The notes beneath the pieces are model-generated. The model saw only the letters and a list, made by a program, of their open reading frames with translations, ran no database searches and was not told the origin of the DNA. From assembly GCA_016783355.1 (NCBI GenBank), contig JADHWR010000001.1:1-64000 (forward strand): a DNA stretch of 64,000 bases. The letters are read 5' to 3'. The position numbers and the translations under genes were made by a program. This DNA is from Candidatus Omnitrophota bacterium. GTDB lineage: Bacteria > Omnitrophota > Gorgyraeia > Gygaellales > JAHJCI01. Shown here one piece after another: positions 56,799 to 64,000 of this stretch (position 1 is its first letter; each line of letters begins with the position of its first letter).

Positions 56799-57934
56799 CT
56801 TTCTGCCTCCGCGCGCGCCCAGGCATTACAAGCAAGAACATCCTCTAAAGAGGGCTTCCCAATCTTTTTGTGTCTGCCTAACACCCTTTGAATAATCTTA
56901 GGTATTTTTAAGAAATCTATTCTTTGTCTTAAAAAGGCATCCACAGCTACCTCATTAGCGGCATTCAATACACAAGGCAAACTTCCCCTTTCCTTTGCTA
57001 CATTAATTGCCAACCTCAGACAAGGAAATCTTCCCAAATCAGGCTTTTCAAAAGTAAGCTTTTTTAATTTAAAAAAATCCACCCCTCCTGCATAAGTCTT
57101 TCTTCGCTGGGGCCAGGTAAGGGCATACTGTATAGGAATACGCATATCAGCCCGGGAAAGCAAAGCAATCACTACTCCATCAATAAATTCAACCATAGAA
57201 TGAATAATAGCTTCGGGATGGATAATAACCTCTATTTGAGAAAAAGATAAGCCGAATAAACTCATTGTTTCCATAATCTCAAATCCCTTGTTCATTAATG
57301 TGGCTGAGTCCACTGTAATCTTTCTGCCCATATTCCAACGAGGGTGACAGAGAACCTGTTTGCGAGTTACCTGTTTTAACTCTTCAAAGGGCAGGTGATG
57401 AAACGGGCCGCCGGAACAGGTCAAATAAATTTGCTTAAGATTAAGTTTATCTTGACCCTCAAGACACTGCCAGATTGCTGACTGCTCACTATCTACCGGT
57501 AAAATTTTGGCTTTCGTTCTTTTTGCCTCCTCGATAATTAAATCCCCGGCCATAACAAGGGCTTCTTTATTGGCTAAAATAATTATCTTTTTTTTCTTAA
57601 TTGCAGCTAAAAGAGGTAGTAGTCCAGCTGAGCCTGTGATTGCCAAAACCACAAGATCAACATCTTTATCTTCTACTATAGACAAGAGTCCTTCCTCTTC
57701 GACGCAGATTCTACAAGAAAAGGGGCCTTTCTCCTTCTTTAATTTCCGGAAAGCAGCTTCGTTAACAACGCAGGCTCTTTTCGGCCTGAATTGCCTAATC
57801 TGTCTTGCCAATGAATTTACATCTGAATATGTGCTTAAAGCAAAAACTTCAAAACCATCCCCCAGTGATTCGATCACCCCTAAGGTGTTTTTGCCTACAG
57901 AACCTGTTGAACCAAGAATAGCAACCCGTCTCAT
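56786..57934 (-). CDS. dxr: 1-deoxy-D-xylulose 5-phosphate reductoisomerase
   Basis: Dxr (382 aa) makes MEP from DXP using NADPH. The nucleotide-binding motif LGSTGSVGKNTLGVI is at the N-terminus, and ALANKEALV-like IILANKEALVMAGD and PVDSEQSAIWQCL carry substrate and metal ligands. The start at 57934 is preceded by TTGGGG; a longer frame to 58015 would extend into cdsA. It is followed by rseP with a 13-base overlap. Confidence 0.95.
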   Translation of the reverse strand: MRRVAILGSTGSVGKNTLGVIESLGDGFEVFALSTYSDVNSLARQIRQFRPKRACVVNEAAFRKLKKEKGPFSCRICVEEEGLLSIVEDKDVDLVVLAITGSAGLLPLLAAIKKKKIIILANKEALVMAGDLIIEEAKRTKAKILPVDSEQSAIWQCLEGQDKLNLKQIYLTCSGGPFHHLPFEELKQVTRKQVLCHPRWNMGRKITVDSATLMNKGFEIMETMSLFGLSFSQIEVIIHPEAIIHSMVEFIDGVVIALLSRADMRIPIQYALTWPQRRKTYAGGVDFFKLKKLTFEKPDLGRFPCLRLAINVAKERGSLPCVLNAANEVAVDAFLRQRIDFLKIPKIIQRVLGRHKKIGKPSLEDVLACNAWARAEAERCLL

Positions 57935-57935
57935 T

Positions 57936-58739
57936 TTATACCCCAAAATGCAACACCCAAAAATAAAACGCCGGTGCAGTAAAGAGAACGCTATCAATAC
58001 AATCCAAAAATCCACCCAGGCCCGGAAAGATAGTTCCTGAATCCTTAACTTGGCAGTCTCGCTTCATTAAAGATTCGGATAAATCTCCGAGTTCCCCCAT
58101 GATGCCCAAAAAAATTCCCAGTATAAAAAGATGTAAATAAGAAAAATTGAGGCCTCCCATAAGGGATTTGCAACTTAAACTTGTCAGGACAGCAAATAAA
58201 ATTCCTCCTAATAGACCCTCAAGAGATTTTGTTGGACTTATCCGGGAGAAAGGTCGCCTTTTGCCAAATCGATGACCTAACAAATATGCGCCAATATCGC
58301 CCGCTTTAGTAATTAATAAAACACTGGCTAATAATCCTGCTCCACCTGGTAAATACCTCAGTTTAATCAAAAAGGTCGTAAACCAGATAACATAAAAAAT
58401 CCCAAACATCGTCACAGAAATACCGACAATTACACCTGAATTTTCTCCGCGCTTAAAGTGGATCAAGATTAGAACTACTAAAACAAAACTTATGAGCAGC
58501 AATTCCCAGCCTTTTGTCAATTCAAAATGTAAAGATGTAGAAACTAAAACAACTGCACCAACTGCCATGCCGAAATATTTAAAGATTTCAATCCCTTTTT
58601 TCTCAATCATCGTAAAAAATTCATATAAAGCACCGAGGGCAAAAATACCAATCACTAATGCAGAAAGCCAGTTGATACTTACAGCAAAGCCAATAATTGA
58701 AATTAAGATTAAAGAGCTAATTATGCGTCGAATAAGCAT
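57936..58739 (-). CDS. cdsA: Phosphatidate cytidylyltransferase (CDP-diacylglycerol synthase)
   Basis: CdsA (267 aa) makes CDP-diacylglycerol for phospholipids. It has about seven hydrophobic segments and the signature region SPTKSLEGLLGGILF and GDLSESLMKRDCQVKDSG. The terminal signature reads GFLDCIDSVLF, where most members have DRIDS; this Arg-to-Cys change is unusual but activity cannot be judged. It lies between uppS and dxr. Confidence 0.92.
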   Translation of the reverse strand: MLIRRIISSLILISIIGFAVSINWLSALVIGIFALGALYEFFTMIEKKGIEIFKYFGMAVGAVVLVSTSLHFELTKGWELLLISFVLVVLILIHFKRGENSGVIVGISVTMFGIFYVIWFTTFLIKLRYLPGGAGLLASVLLITKAGDIGAYLLGHRFGKRRPFSRISPTKSLEGLLGGILFAVLTSLSCKSLMGGLNFSYLHLFILGIFLGIMGELGDLSESLMKRDCQVKDSGTIFPGLGGFLDCIDSVLFTAPAFYFWVLHFGV

Positions 58740-58740
58740 T

Positions 58741-59493
58741 TTATTCCTTAATCCTTCGTCTTCGTCCTTCGCTTCGCTCAGGACTAATCTCTCCGAAGCG
58801 GCGATGCCTTTCTTGGTAATCCTTGATTGCCTCGCTCAAATCCTCTTTTTTAAAATCAGGCCAGTAAATTTTAGTAAAATAAAGCTCGGCGTAAGATGCC
58901 TGCCAGAGTAAAAAATTGCTCAACCGTAGCTCTGCGCCTGTGCGGATTAAAAGGTCAAGCTCAGGCAAGTTACGAGTATAAAGGAATTGAGAAAAGACCC
59001 TCTCATTTAAGGTCTTTATCCAATCAGGGGATTTAGTTGCTAATTCAATAATCTGACGACAGGCATCAACAATCTCTTGCCGGGCTCCATAATTTAATGC
59101 CAGAACCAGAGTCATCCCCGTGTTTTTTGCAGTGAGCTCTTGCGCTTTCTTAATCTTAAATAAAAGCCGCTCTGAGAGAGACACGCTTCGGCCAATAACG
59201 CGAAAACGCAGGTTATCTTTATTTAATTCCTTAATGTCATTATCTAAAAAATGAGAAAAAGCCCTCATTAACATATCTACTTCTTTTTTTGGTCTTTGCC
59301 AATTCTCGCAGGAAAAGGCAAACAATGTCAGAGTCTCAATCCCTAACTGATTTGCTGCCCTGGTAATCTCCTTTATTCGCTTCATGCCTTTTCTGTGACC
59401 TGCACTGCGCATAAGCCTTCTCATCTTCGCCCAACGGCCATTACCATCCATTATTATAGCAACGTGTTTAGGAATGTTGTTTTTATCTAACAT
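58741..59493 (-). CDS. uppS: Isoprenyl (undecaprenyl) diphosphate synthase
   Basis: UppS (250 aa) makes the C55 lipid carrier for peptidoglycan and surface glycans. The catalytic aspartate is Asp16 in IIMDGNGRWAK. Other motifs are FSCENWQRPKKEV, LNYGARQEI, DLLIRTGAELRLSNF and LLWQASYAELYF. The C-terminal tail (EISPERSEGRRRRIKE) is encoded by a CTGAGCGAAGCGAAGGA-type repeat and is unlike the family. The start at 59493 is chosen; an ATG at 59508 adds five residues from heptamer repeats. Confidence 0.94.
   Translation of the reverse strand: MLDKNNIPKHVAIIMDGNGRWAKMRRLMRSAGHRKGMKRIKEITRAANQLGIETLTLFAFSCENWQRPKKEVDMLMRAFSHFLDNDIKELNKDNLRFRVIGRSVSLSERLLFKIKKAQELTAKNTGMTLVLALNYGARQEIVDACRQIIELATKSPDWIKTLNERVFSQFLYTRNLPELDLLIRTGAELRLSNFLLWQASYAELYFTKIYWPDFKKEDLSEAIKDYQERHRRFGEISPERSEGRRRRIKE
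58752..58787. repeat. CTGAGCGAAGC-type repeat at the 3' end of uppS
   Basis: TTCGTCTTCGTCCTTCGC and TTCGCTCAGGAC match segments of the dispersed repeat at 37079-37270 and 36078-36180. It encodes the last ~15 residues of UppS, before the stop. It suggests that the original C-terminus was replaced or extended. Confidence 0.6.
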
Positions 59494-59496
59494 TGA

Positions 59497-59524
59497 AACG
59501 CCTTGCACTTTACGCCTTGCGCTT
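59497..59524. repeat. Heptamer repeats between the GH57 gene and uppS
   Basis: Four consecutive 7-base units of the RRGYGYA pattern (for example AAGCGCA, AGGCGTA, AAGTGCA on the minus strand) lie just upstream of the uppS start. The same heptamers occur at 45240-45355. Confidence 0.65.
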
Positions 59525-61101
59525 TATTGATGGACTCGATAATCTATATTGGCAAATATATTATCCCTATATTCGATCTCAGAAAGCCAATGTTCATCAA
59601 TAGAGTTTCCCTTTATCTCCTCAAAAAGCCGATTAAATCTTAAAAGATGCTGCTTTGTGCGAAGCACAGCATAATCAACATGCGTACCTGTTGCCATAAT
59701 AAAAGCCCAATCAGAGCTCTGCGAAAGCAATAATTCTCGCAGCGCCTGATTTAAGGCTCTTTTTAATAATCCAGATGCTTGAGGGTGGAACTTTACCAAT
59801 TCAGTCATACGCTCTGAGGCTTCGTCTAAATGCCGGTAAATCCAGTCGTTTGTGCCTTGTAACCAAACCTCAGAATAACCCTTCCAGCCCCAACTGGAAA
59901 AAGAAGGGCTAACTTTCTGATGGCGGGGATTCTCTCTAAGATATTCGGATGGGGTAACCATTTTAATAATGTCCTGATCAAAATAGAGTTTGCGAATAAG
60001 AAAATCAAGCCATTGTGGGCCTTCAAACCACCAATGTCCAAATAATTCTGCATCATAGGGAGAAACAATAATCGGCTTCTTTTGCAAAAAATCATAAAGA
60101 TACTCTATTTGCTTCTGGCGATTAAAGATGAAATTGCCTGCATGCTCTGCTGCTTTATCTGTGGCCCTGCTTGGAATATAAACCTGCTTATCATTTGTTG
60201 CTGCAGTTATGCGATAATATTTTATTCCTGTAGCTATACGCGCGCCATCAAGATGAATATAATCTTTTATATACTCAAGATCTAAATCAAAACCAATGTC
60301 CCGGTAGAAATCACGGTAGAAATAATCGCCAGGATACCCCTCGATTGAAGACCAAACCTGCTTCGAAGATTCAAGGTCCCGGCCAAAACAGGCAACGCCG
60401 GATTTACAATAAACAGGAGCAAATGCCCCATATTTAGGCCGTGGCTGGCCATGTAAAAGGCCATGAGCATCGACAAAGAAGTAATTTATGCCTTCGTCTT
60501 TTAGGAGTTGGTCATCGCCGGGCTGATAGCCACATTCAGGAAGCCAGATACCTTTAGGATCCCTGCCAAAGCTCTCTTTATAATGCTGACAGGCAACCTT
60601 AAGCTGGGCACGCACAGAAGGTTTTGTTGCCTCCATCAAGGGAAAGTAACCATGGGTTGCAGCAGAGGTGATAATTTCAAGGTTACCGATGTCCTGAAAA
60701 TATTTAAAGGCATTGATCAGGTTCTTTTGATAACGCAAAAATGTCTCTTTTGCTCGTTTAAAAATCTCTAGGTACATATGAGCCAGTTGATTAAACTCCG
60801 GTTGCCAACGAGTGCGCTCTGTCTCCTTAGAAGCCAACTCAATCAGGTTATTTATATGTTTTAGATACCGCTCTTGAAGCAAGGAATCAGAAAACATACT
60901 TAGAAGTGTAGGGCTCAAAGACAAAGTCATGCGAAAATCTACGTTGTCTCTTAATAAACCTTCGAATACCCGGATTAAAGGAATATAGGTTTCAGTTATT
61001 GCCTCATAAAGCCACCTCTCCTCTAAAAATTTTTCATGCTCAGGGTGCCGCACATAAGGAAGGTGACTGTGTAAAATTAAACATAAATAACCTTTATTCA
61101 T
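59524..61101 (-). CDS. GH57 1,4-alpha-glucan branching enzyme (DUF1957 type)
   Basis: This 525-residue glycoside hydrolase family 57 protein introduces alpha-1,6 branches into glycogen. The nucleophile Glu189 lies in KGIWLPECGYQPG and the acid/base Asp350 in IIVSPYDAELFGHWWFEG, both at the positions expected from the Thermococcus enzyme. The C-terminal DUF1957 region is complete. It follows DUF4912 and works in the same pathway as glgA (32981-34366). The opening CLILHSHLPYVRH has the GH57 His motif. Confidence 0.93.
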   Translation of the reverse strand: MNKGYLCLILHSHLPYVRHPEHEKFLEERWLYEAITETYIPLIRVFEGLLRDNVDFRMTLSLSPTLLSMFSDSLLQERYLKHINNLIELASKETERTRWQPEFNQLAHMYLEIFKRAKETFLRYQKNLINAFKYFQDIGNLEIITSAATHGYFPLMEATKPSVRAQLKVACQHYKESFGRDPKGIWLPECGYQPGDDQLLKDEGINYFFVDAHGLLHGQPRPKYGAFAPVYCKSGVACFGRDLESSKQVWSSIEGYPGDYFYRDFYRDIGFDLDLEYIKDYIHLDGARIATGIKYYRITAATNDKQVYIPSRATDKAAEHAGNFIFNRQKQIEYLYDFLQKKPIIVSPYDAELFGHWWFEGPQWLDFLIRKLYFDQDIIKMVTPSEYLRENPRHQKVSPSFSSWGWKGYSEVWLQGTNDWIYRHLDEASERMTELVKFHPQASGLLKRALNQALRELLLSQSSDWAFIMATGTHVDYAVLRTKQHLLRFNRLFEEIKGNSIDEHWLSEIEYRDNIFANIDYRVHQ

Positions 61102-61115
61102 ATTTAGTTAATTTG

Positions 61116-61802
61116 TTAATCGGGTATGACTTGTTTGCTGTCAGGCAGGAAAATCGGCTTTCCCCTTTTTACCGGACTAGCGCCGACACCTACTCCATAA
61201 AGCCGGGCAAACATATCCTCCGTAACCATCCACTCTTGATCATTAATGCAAGAGGGGCCGGCAATTGGAGTAGAGACTATATTTGAACGCACAATCGTAA
61301 GAAATCTATTATCAGGCAAAAGTAATCCTAAATCAACACACCAGCTGCGCGCTGGTGTCTTTGTCTCAATATGCCAATTATTGGCAAAAGAGTTAACTAC
61401 AATATCAAAGAAAGAATGAGCGTTACTGCCATCAAAGATAGTATCCGTGGTATCATAAACACGTAAGATTATCTTTGTCTTCTCATCCAAAGATGGCGTT
61501 TCCCTCCTCAACTTTTCCCACGTGGATTCGGTAATTTCCCAATAGGCATAAATCCAGTAGGGGTCACGCACCCGTAAAACAATCTTATCCTTGCCATAAC
61601 CTGTGGGTAGCTGTTGGGGCTTATCAATCTTTTGCACTTCCCGCTTCGGCTCTCTATAAAACCTGGGTTGAGTAACCTTCTCTTGCACTGCAATCTTGCT
61701 TCTAACGGCCTGCTTTTTCCCTCTTGTCCATTTTGCTATTGAGCCCGCCTTTCTGATTACTTCTTTAAAAGCATCTTTAACGCGTTGTGCTAACCGTCTC
61801 AT
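61116..61802 (-). CDS. DUF4912 domain protein
   Basis: The 228-residue protein contains a DUF4912 domain (from about residue 70: KDKIVLRVRDPYWIYAYWEITESTWEKL through RFLTIVRSNIVSTP). The domain is frequently encoded next to GH57 branching enzymes and may bind carbohydrate, but its biochemical role is unproven. The N-terminal 60 residues are basic and low-complexity. The start at 61802 has GGAGGG upstream. A longer frame to 61880 is made of GTACCATACGGTAC repeats and is rejected. A 14-base gap separates it from the GH57 gene. Confidence 0.85.
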   Translation of the reverse strand: MRRLAQRVKDAFKEVIRKAGSIAKWTRGKKQAVRSKIAVQEKVTQPRFYREPKREVQKIDKPQQLPTGYGKDKIVLRVRDPYWIYAYWEITESTWEKLRRETPSLDEKTKIILRVYDTTDTIFDGSNAHSFFDIVVNSFANNWHIETKTPARSWCVDLGLLLPDNRFLTIVRSNIVSTPIAGPSCINDQEWMVTEDMFARLYGVGVGASPVKRGKPIFLPDSKQVIPD

Positions 61803-61813
61803 ATCTCTGCCCT

Positions 61814-61870
61814 CCCGCCCTGTACCATACGGTACAGGGCCCGCTCCGTACCATACGGTACAGGGCCCGC
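61814..61870. mobile_element. Two palindromes flanked by three CCCGC direct repeats, before DUF4912
   Basis: CCCGC occurs at 61814-61818, 61840-61844 and 61866-61870. Between them lie 21-bp palindromes (61819-61839 and 61845-61865), each with the core GTACCATACGGTAC and ends CCT/AGGG or TCC/AGGG. The palindrome-plus-flank pattern is the same as in the CCCGTT family. A related copy is at 1102-1123. The array ends about 12 bases before the DUF4912 start and overlaps its ribosome-binding region. Confidence 0.8.
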
Positions 61871-61873
61871 TTG

Positions 61874-61897
61874 TTGTCAAATGTGGAGACCTGACCC
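61874..61897. repeat. Possible REP-like motif downstream of the coiled-coil gene
   Basis: The plus-strand stretch TGTGGAGACCTGACCCCT lies directly after the CCCGC palindromes and before the stop of the coiled-coil gene. It resembles a motif commonly associated with REP/RAYT repeats in environmental genomes. No transposase is present, so this is only a suggestion. Confidence 0.35.
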
Positions 61898-62290
61898 CTA
61901 TTTTTCTTGGGCAACTTCAGCGGTTTCTTTAAGCAATGACTCTTTTAAATCTTCCTCTAATTTTTCTTTTAATCTTTTTGTCTTTTCTAAATCTTCTTTT
62001 AATGTCTTGTTTTCTGAAATTAACTGATTTAATTTATCAACTGTCAGTTGATGTTGTATTTTTTCCTGATTAAATTCTTCTCGAATTTTTGCTAAAGCCT
62101 GTTTTAATTCTGGAATTTCTTTTGTGAAGCTCAATTTCTCTTCCTCTAAAGTCATACGACTTGCTCTTTCTTGATTGACTAAGTGTCTCTGTCTTTTTGC
62201 CCCCAAACAAGAATGAATGGTAGAAAGAAAAAAGATTATAGCTAATATCCCGAGAATTAAAATTAATCTATTTTTTAGATCTTCATTCAT
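61898..62290 (-). CDS. Membrane-anchored coiled-coil protein of unknown function
   Basis: This 130-residue protein has one N-terminal transmembrane segment (about residues 10-28, LILILGILAIIFFLSTIHS) followed by a long charged heptad region. The heptads (about 45-125, EEEKLSFTKEIPELKQALAK onward) are typical of a coiled coil. No family is recognised. The start at 62290 has GGAGGT six bases upstream; the ATG at 62296 is too close to it. It lies 13 bases after ompA and probably functions in the envelope. Confidence 0.8.
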   Translation of the reverse strand: MNEDLKNRLILILGILAIIFFLSTIHSCLGAKRQRHLVNQERASRMTLEEEKLSFTKEIPELKQALAKIREEFNQEKIQHQLTVDKLNQLISENKTLKEDLEKTKRLKEKLEEDLKESLLKETAEVAQEK

Positions 62291-62303
62291 AACCATACCT
62301 CCC

Positions 62304-62993
62304 CTATTTTATATTCTCCACCGGCTCTTCAAGTTCGATAATTTCAATTTCCTCCTCCCCTTCTAAAACTGTTGCTGGTTCTTCTAAATCTTTTGTCTCT
62401 TTGACCTTAATCATCTTCGGCAGAATTACTACTTCCACACGACGATTTAGCTGCTTACCTTCTTTTGTGTCATTAGAGGCTACAGGCTGATACTCACCGT
62501 AGCCAACTGCCGAAGCACGCTGGGGCGAAATTCCCTTTTTATCAACAAGATAATGCAATGTACTTAAAGCTCGCGCTGTGGATAATTCCCAATTCGACTT
62601 CCAACCAGAATATCTAATTGGTTCGTTATCAGTATGTCCTTCAATACCAATAAGATATTGCGACACATTTTCTTTTAAAACACGGGCGACCTTATCTAAA
62701 ATTGGAAAGGATTCTGAGCGTAGCTTCGCTTTGCCCGAATCATACAAGATATCTGCCAAAAAGGTAATCACCAAACCTCTTTCAGCCATCTCCAACCGTA
62801 CTTCTTTACGAGCAATCTCCTCTTTGAGACGCTGCTGAAGCAACTGGTGGACGTTTCTTAAATATCCTATTTCTTGCGAAAGTTCATCGATCTTCTCAAT
62901 ATCTGAACGTCTACCCGCTTGAAATTTAAACATGCAGCCCGCTAAACTTACTGTCATAAAAAATACAGCCAATACTAATGCTTTTTTCTTCAT
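62304..62993 (-). CDS. OmpA-family peptidoglycan-associated lipoprotein
   Basis: This 229-residue protein has a lipoprotein signal (lipobox LAGC, lipid-modified Cys20), a coiled-coil stretch (about 30-70) and an OmpA/MotB-like peptidoglycan-binding domain (about 75-190). The conserved motifs are ILYDSGKAKL, IEGHTDNEPI, NWELSTARAL and NRRVEVVIL. The acidic tail (about 195-229) is unusual. It implies an outer membrane or a membrane anchored to the cell wall. A promoter and a structured 90-bp leader lie upstream. Confidence 0.93.
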   Translation of the reverse strand: MKKKALVLAVFFMTVSLAGCMFKFQAGRRSDIEKIDELSQEIGYLRNVHQLLQQRLKEEIARKEVRLEMAERGLVITFLADILYDSGKAKLRSESFPILDKVARVLKENVSQYLIGIEGHTDNEPIRYSGWKSNWELSTARALSTLHYLVDKKGISPQRASAVGYGEYQPVASNDTKEGKQLNRRVEVVILPKMIKVKETKDLEEPATVLEGEEEIEIIELEEPVENIK

Positions 62994-63013
62994 CGCTCCT
63001 ACCTCCTCAATGA

Positions 63014-63103
63014 GTCCGCCAAAGTTCGTTGGCGGACGAATTGATCCCGCCGAATGCTCTAAAATTATCAGGGAGAATTTTAGAGCAGTTTATGAGGCGG
63101 GGT
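63014..63103 (-). repeat. 90-bp two-hairpin element in the ompA leader (copy 2)
   Basis: It has the same layout as the copy at 18474-18563. GTCCGCCAA/TTGGCGGAC forms hairpin 1 (63014-63037), ATCCCGCC (63044-63051) pairs with GGCGGGGT (63096-63103), and TGCTCTAAAATT (63055-63066) pairs with AATTTTAGAGCA (63076-63087). Three positions of the inner stem differ from copy 1 and all change on both arms. The element lies between the promoter at 63146-63174 and the start at 62993, so it is in the 5' untranslated RNA. Confidence 0.8.
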
Positions 63104-63145
63104 ATGTACATTATTTGGGTCATTCCATAAGTCTCGTCCTTACTT

Positions 63146-63174
63146 ATTTTAAATTATATCTATACCTTCGTCAA
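63146..63174 (-). promoter_or_regulatory. Promoter of the ompA operon
   Basis: On the minus strand TTGACG (63169-63174) and TAAAAT (63146-63151) are separated by 17 bases, each matching consensus at five of six positions. It lies in the purA-ompA gap and would give a leader of about 145 bases containing the 90-bp structured element. Confidence 0.7.
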
Positions 63175-63187
63175 TATCTATAAATTT

Positions 63188-64000
63188 CTATATTCTGACT
63201 GTCTGGTTACGCTGCGAACCCAAAGAAATCATGAATATCTTTATCCGAAGTAAATCTTGAATGGCTTTAATATAAACCTTCGTATTTTTTGGTAATTTGC
63301 GATATTCTGTAATAGTAGAAATATCTTCTTGCCAACTGGGATATTCCTGCCAGATAAGCCTTCCTTTCTCTAATACGTCTAAATCATCATAAGGGTAATT
63401 TCTAAACATCTTGCCCTTATATTTATAAGCAATACAGATCTTAATCTTTTTTAACCCTCCCAAAACATCAAGCTTTGTAATGGCAAGTTCAGAAACCCTA
63501 TTAACTGAAGCGGCTGTGGATACCATTACTGCATCAAACCAACCACAACGCCGTGGTCTGCCTGTGGTTGCGCCAAATTCATTTCCTTTTTTACGCATAA
63601 ATTCACTAAATTTTTTGGATAATTCTGTAGGAAAAGGACCTTCACCTACTCGCGTCGTATAACTCTTTGCTACGCCAATTATTTTATCTATAGAAGTTGG
63701 CGCAATGCCGCAACCACTGGCAGCCCCGCCAGCAGTAGTAGTTGAGGATGTTACATAAGGATAAGTTCCAAAGTCAATATCAAGAAATGTTCCTTGGGCG
63801 CCTTCAAAAAGCAAAGACTTTTTTTTCTTTATCGCCTCGTTTAAAAAACGACTGACATCAATAATATATGGCTTTATTGCTTTGCCGTAGTCTAAATATG
63901 TTTTATATATTGAATTAAAAGAAAAACCGCCAAAGCCATAGACCTTACGAAAAATTTCATTCTTCTCTTTAAGATTATCCTTGAGCTTGCGAGAAAAAAC
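63188..64000 (-). CDS. purA: Adenylosuccinate synthetase (partial, 5' end outside window)
   Basis: PurA joins IMP and aspartate using GTP in the AMP branch of purine synthesis. The visible 270 residues include LLFEGAQGTFLDIDFGTYPYVT, TTRVGEGPFPTE, ATTGRPRRCGWFD and the C-terminal SLGSQRNQTVRI. The frame is open to base 64000, so the N-terminal P-loop is beyond the window. It is followed by the ompA promoter region. Confidence 0.96.
   Translation of the reverse strand, partial: VFSRKLKDNLKEKNEIFRKVYGFGGFSFNSIYKTYLDYGKAIKPYIIDVSRFLNEAIKKKKSLLFEGAQGTFLDIDFGTYPYVTSSTTTAGGAASGCGIAPTSIDKIIGVAKSYTTRVGEGPFPTELSKKFSEFMRKKGNEFGATTGRPRRCGWFDAVMVSTAASVNRVSELAITKLDVLGGLKKIKICIAYKYKGKMFRNYPYDDLDVLEKGRLIWQEYPSWQEDISTITEYRKLPKNTKVYIKAIQDLLRIKIFMISLGSQRNQTVRI

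Noticed and set aside
57507..58040. 177-aa open frame on the plus strand
   Set aside because: It is antisense to dxr and cdsA with no recognisable protein features.
61803..61880. N-terminal extension of the DUF4912 protein
   Set aside because: The extension is encoded by the CCCGC palindrome array, and GGAGGG precedes the ATG at 61802.

Overview
The window is a single bacterial chromosome segment in which every convincing gene lies on the minus strand, so transcription runs from base 64000 towards base 1. Gene content suggests an anaerobic bacterium with an outer membrane: OmpA-type lipoprotein, RseP protease, a formate-to-methyl-THF C1 pathway with Pta/AckA, glycogen synthesis with a GH57 branching enzyme, and a DUF4912 protein. 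Small intergenic spaces, dispersed palindromes and this mix fit a member of the Omnitrophota (OP3) or a neighbouring PVC-like phylum. The assignment is an inference from gene content, not a phylogenetic result.

Layout in transcription order (high to low coordinates): purA (5' end missing); an ompA, coiled-coil protein, DUF4912 and GH57 branching-enzyme group with its own promoter; the isoprenoid/lipid/translation block uppS-cdsA-dxr-rseP-ispG-proS-rimP-nusA-infB; trpS-scpA-ruvB-tgt-trmD-rplS; a Phd/RelE toxin-antitoxin pair with a strong promoter; rnhB-yraN; the folate C1 genes fhs-fchA-folD-metF; a tiny GIY-YIG nuclease inside an inverted-repeat element; a TPR protein; polA-glgA-coaE-rho-rpmE-prfA-prmC-murA; trpG-D-C-F; pta-ackA; a DJ-1/PfpI protein; panD; then tRNA-Thr, rpmG, tRNA-Trp, secE-nusG-rplKAJL, a fused rpoB-rpoC, rpsL-rpsG-fusA-tuf, and the S10/spc ribosomal-protein operon down to rpsH (3' end missing).

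The genes are mostly translationally coupled (ATGA or longer overlaps). The ribosomal half is one long transcription/translation cluster in the order secE to rpsH. Unusual protein features are the RpoB-RpoC fusion, an internally shortened L3, an EF-Tu with a four-cysteine loop, a prolyl-tRNA synthetase without the editing insertion, a PolA with a degenerate proofreading domain, and an Fhs with altered signature motifs.

The most striking signal is a family of small mobile palindromes. Copies have CCCGTTCGAA-type inverted termini and are flanked by 5-bp direct repeats that usually end in C. Five copies lie inside reading frames (DJ-1, coaE, polA, tgt, infB), and in each the insertion plus its duplicated target is an exact multiple of three bases. 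One copy of the same termini encloses the GIY-YIG nuclease gene, suggesting that this is the autonomous parent and the small palindromes are its derivatives. A GTACCATACGGTAC palindrome family shares the same 5-bp flank habit. Separately, two 90-bp elements sit just upstream of rplL and ompA; they have identical architecture and compensatory changes in the inner stem. Heptamer repeats, a 57-bp tandem hairpin array before nusA, and a CCCTGAGCTTGTCGAAGGG-type repeat complete an unusually rich repeat landscape for a core-gene region.
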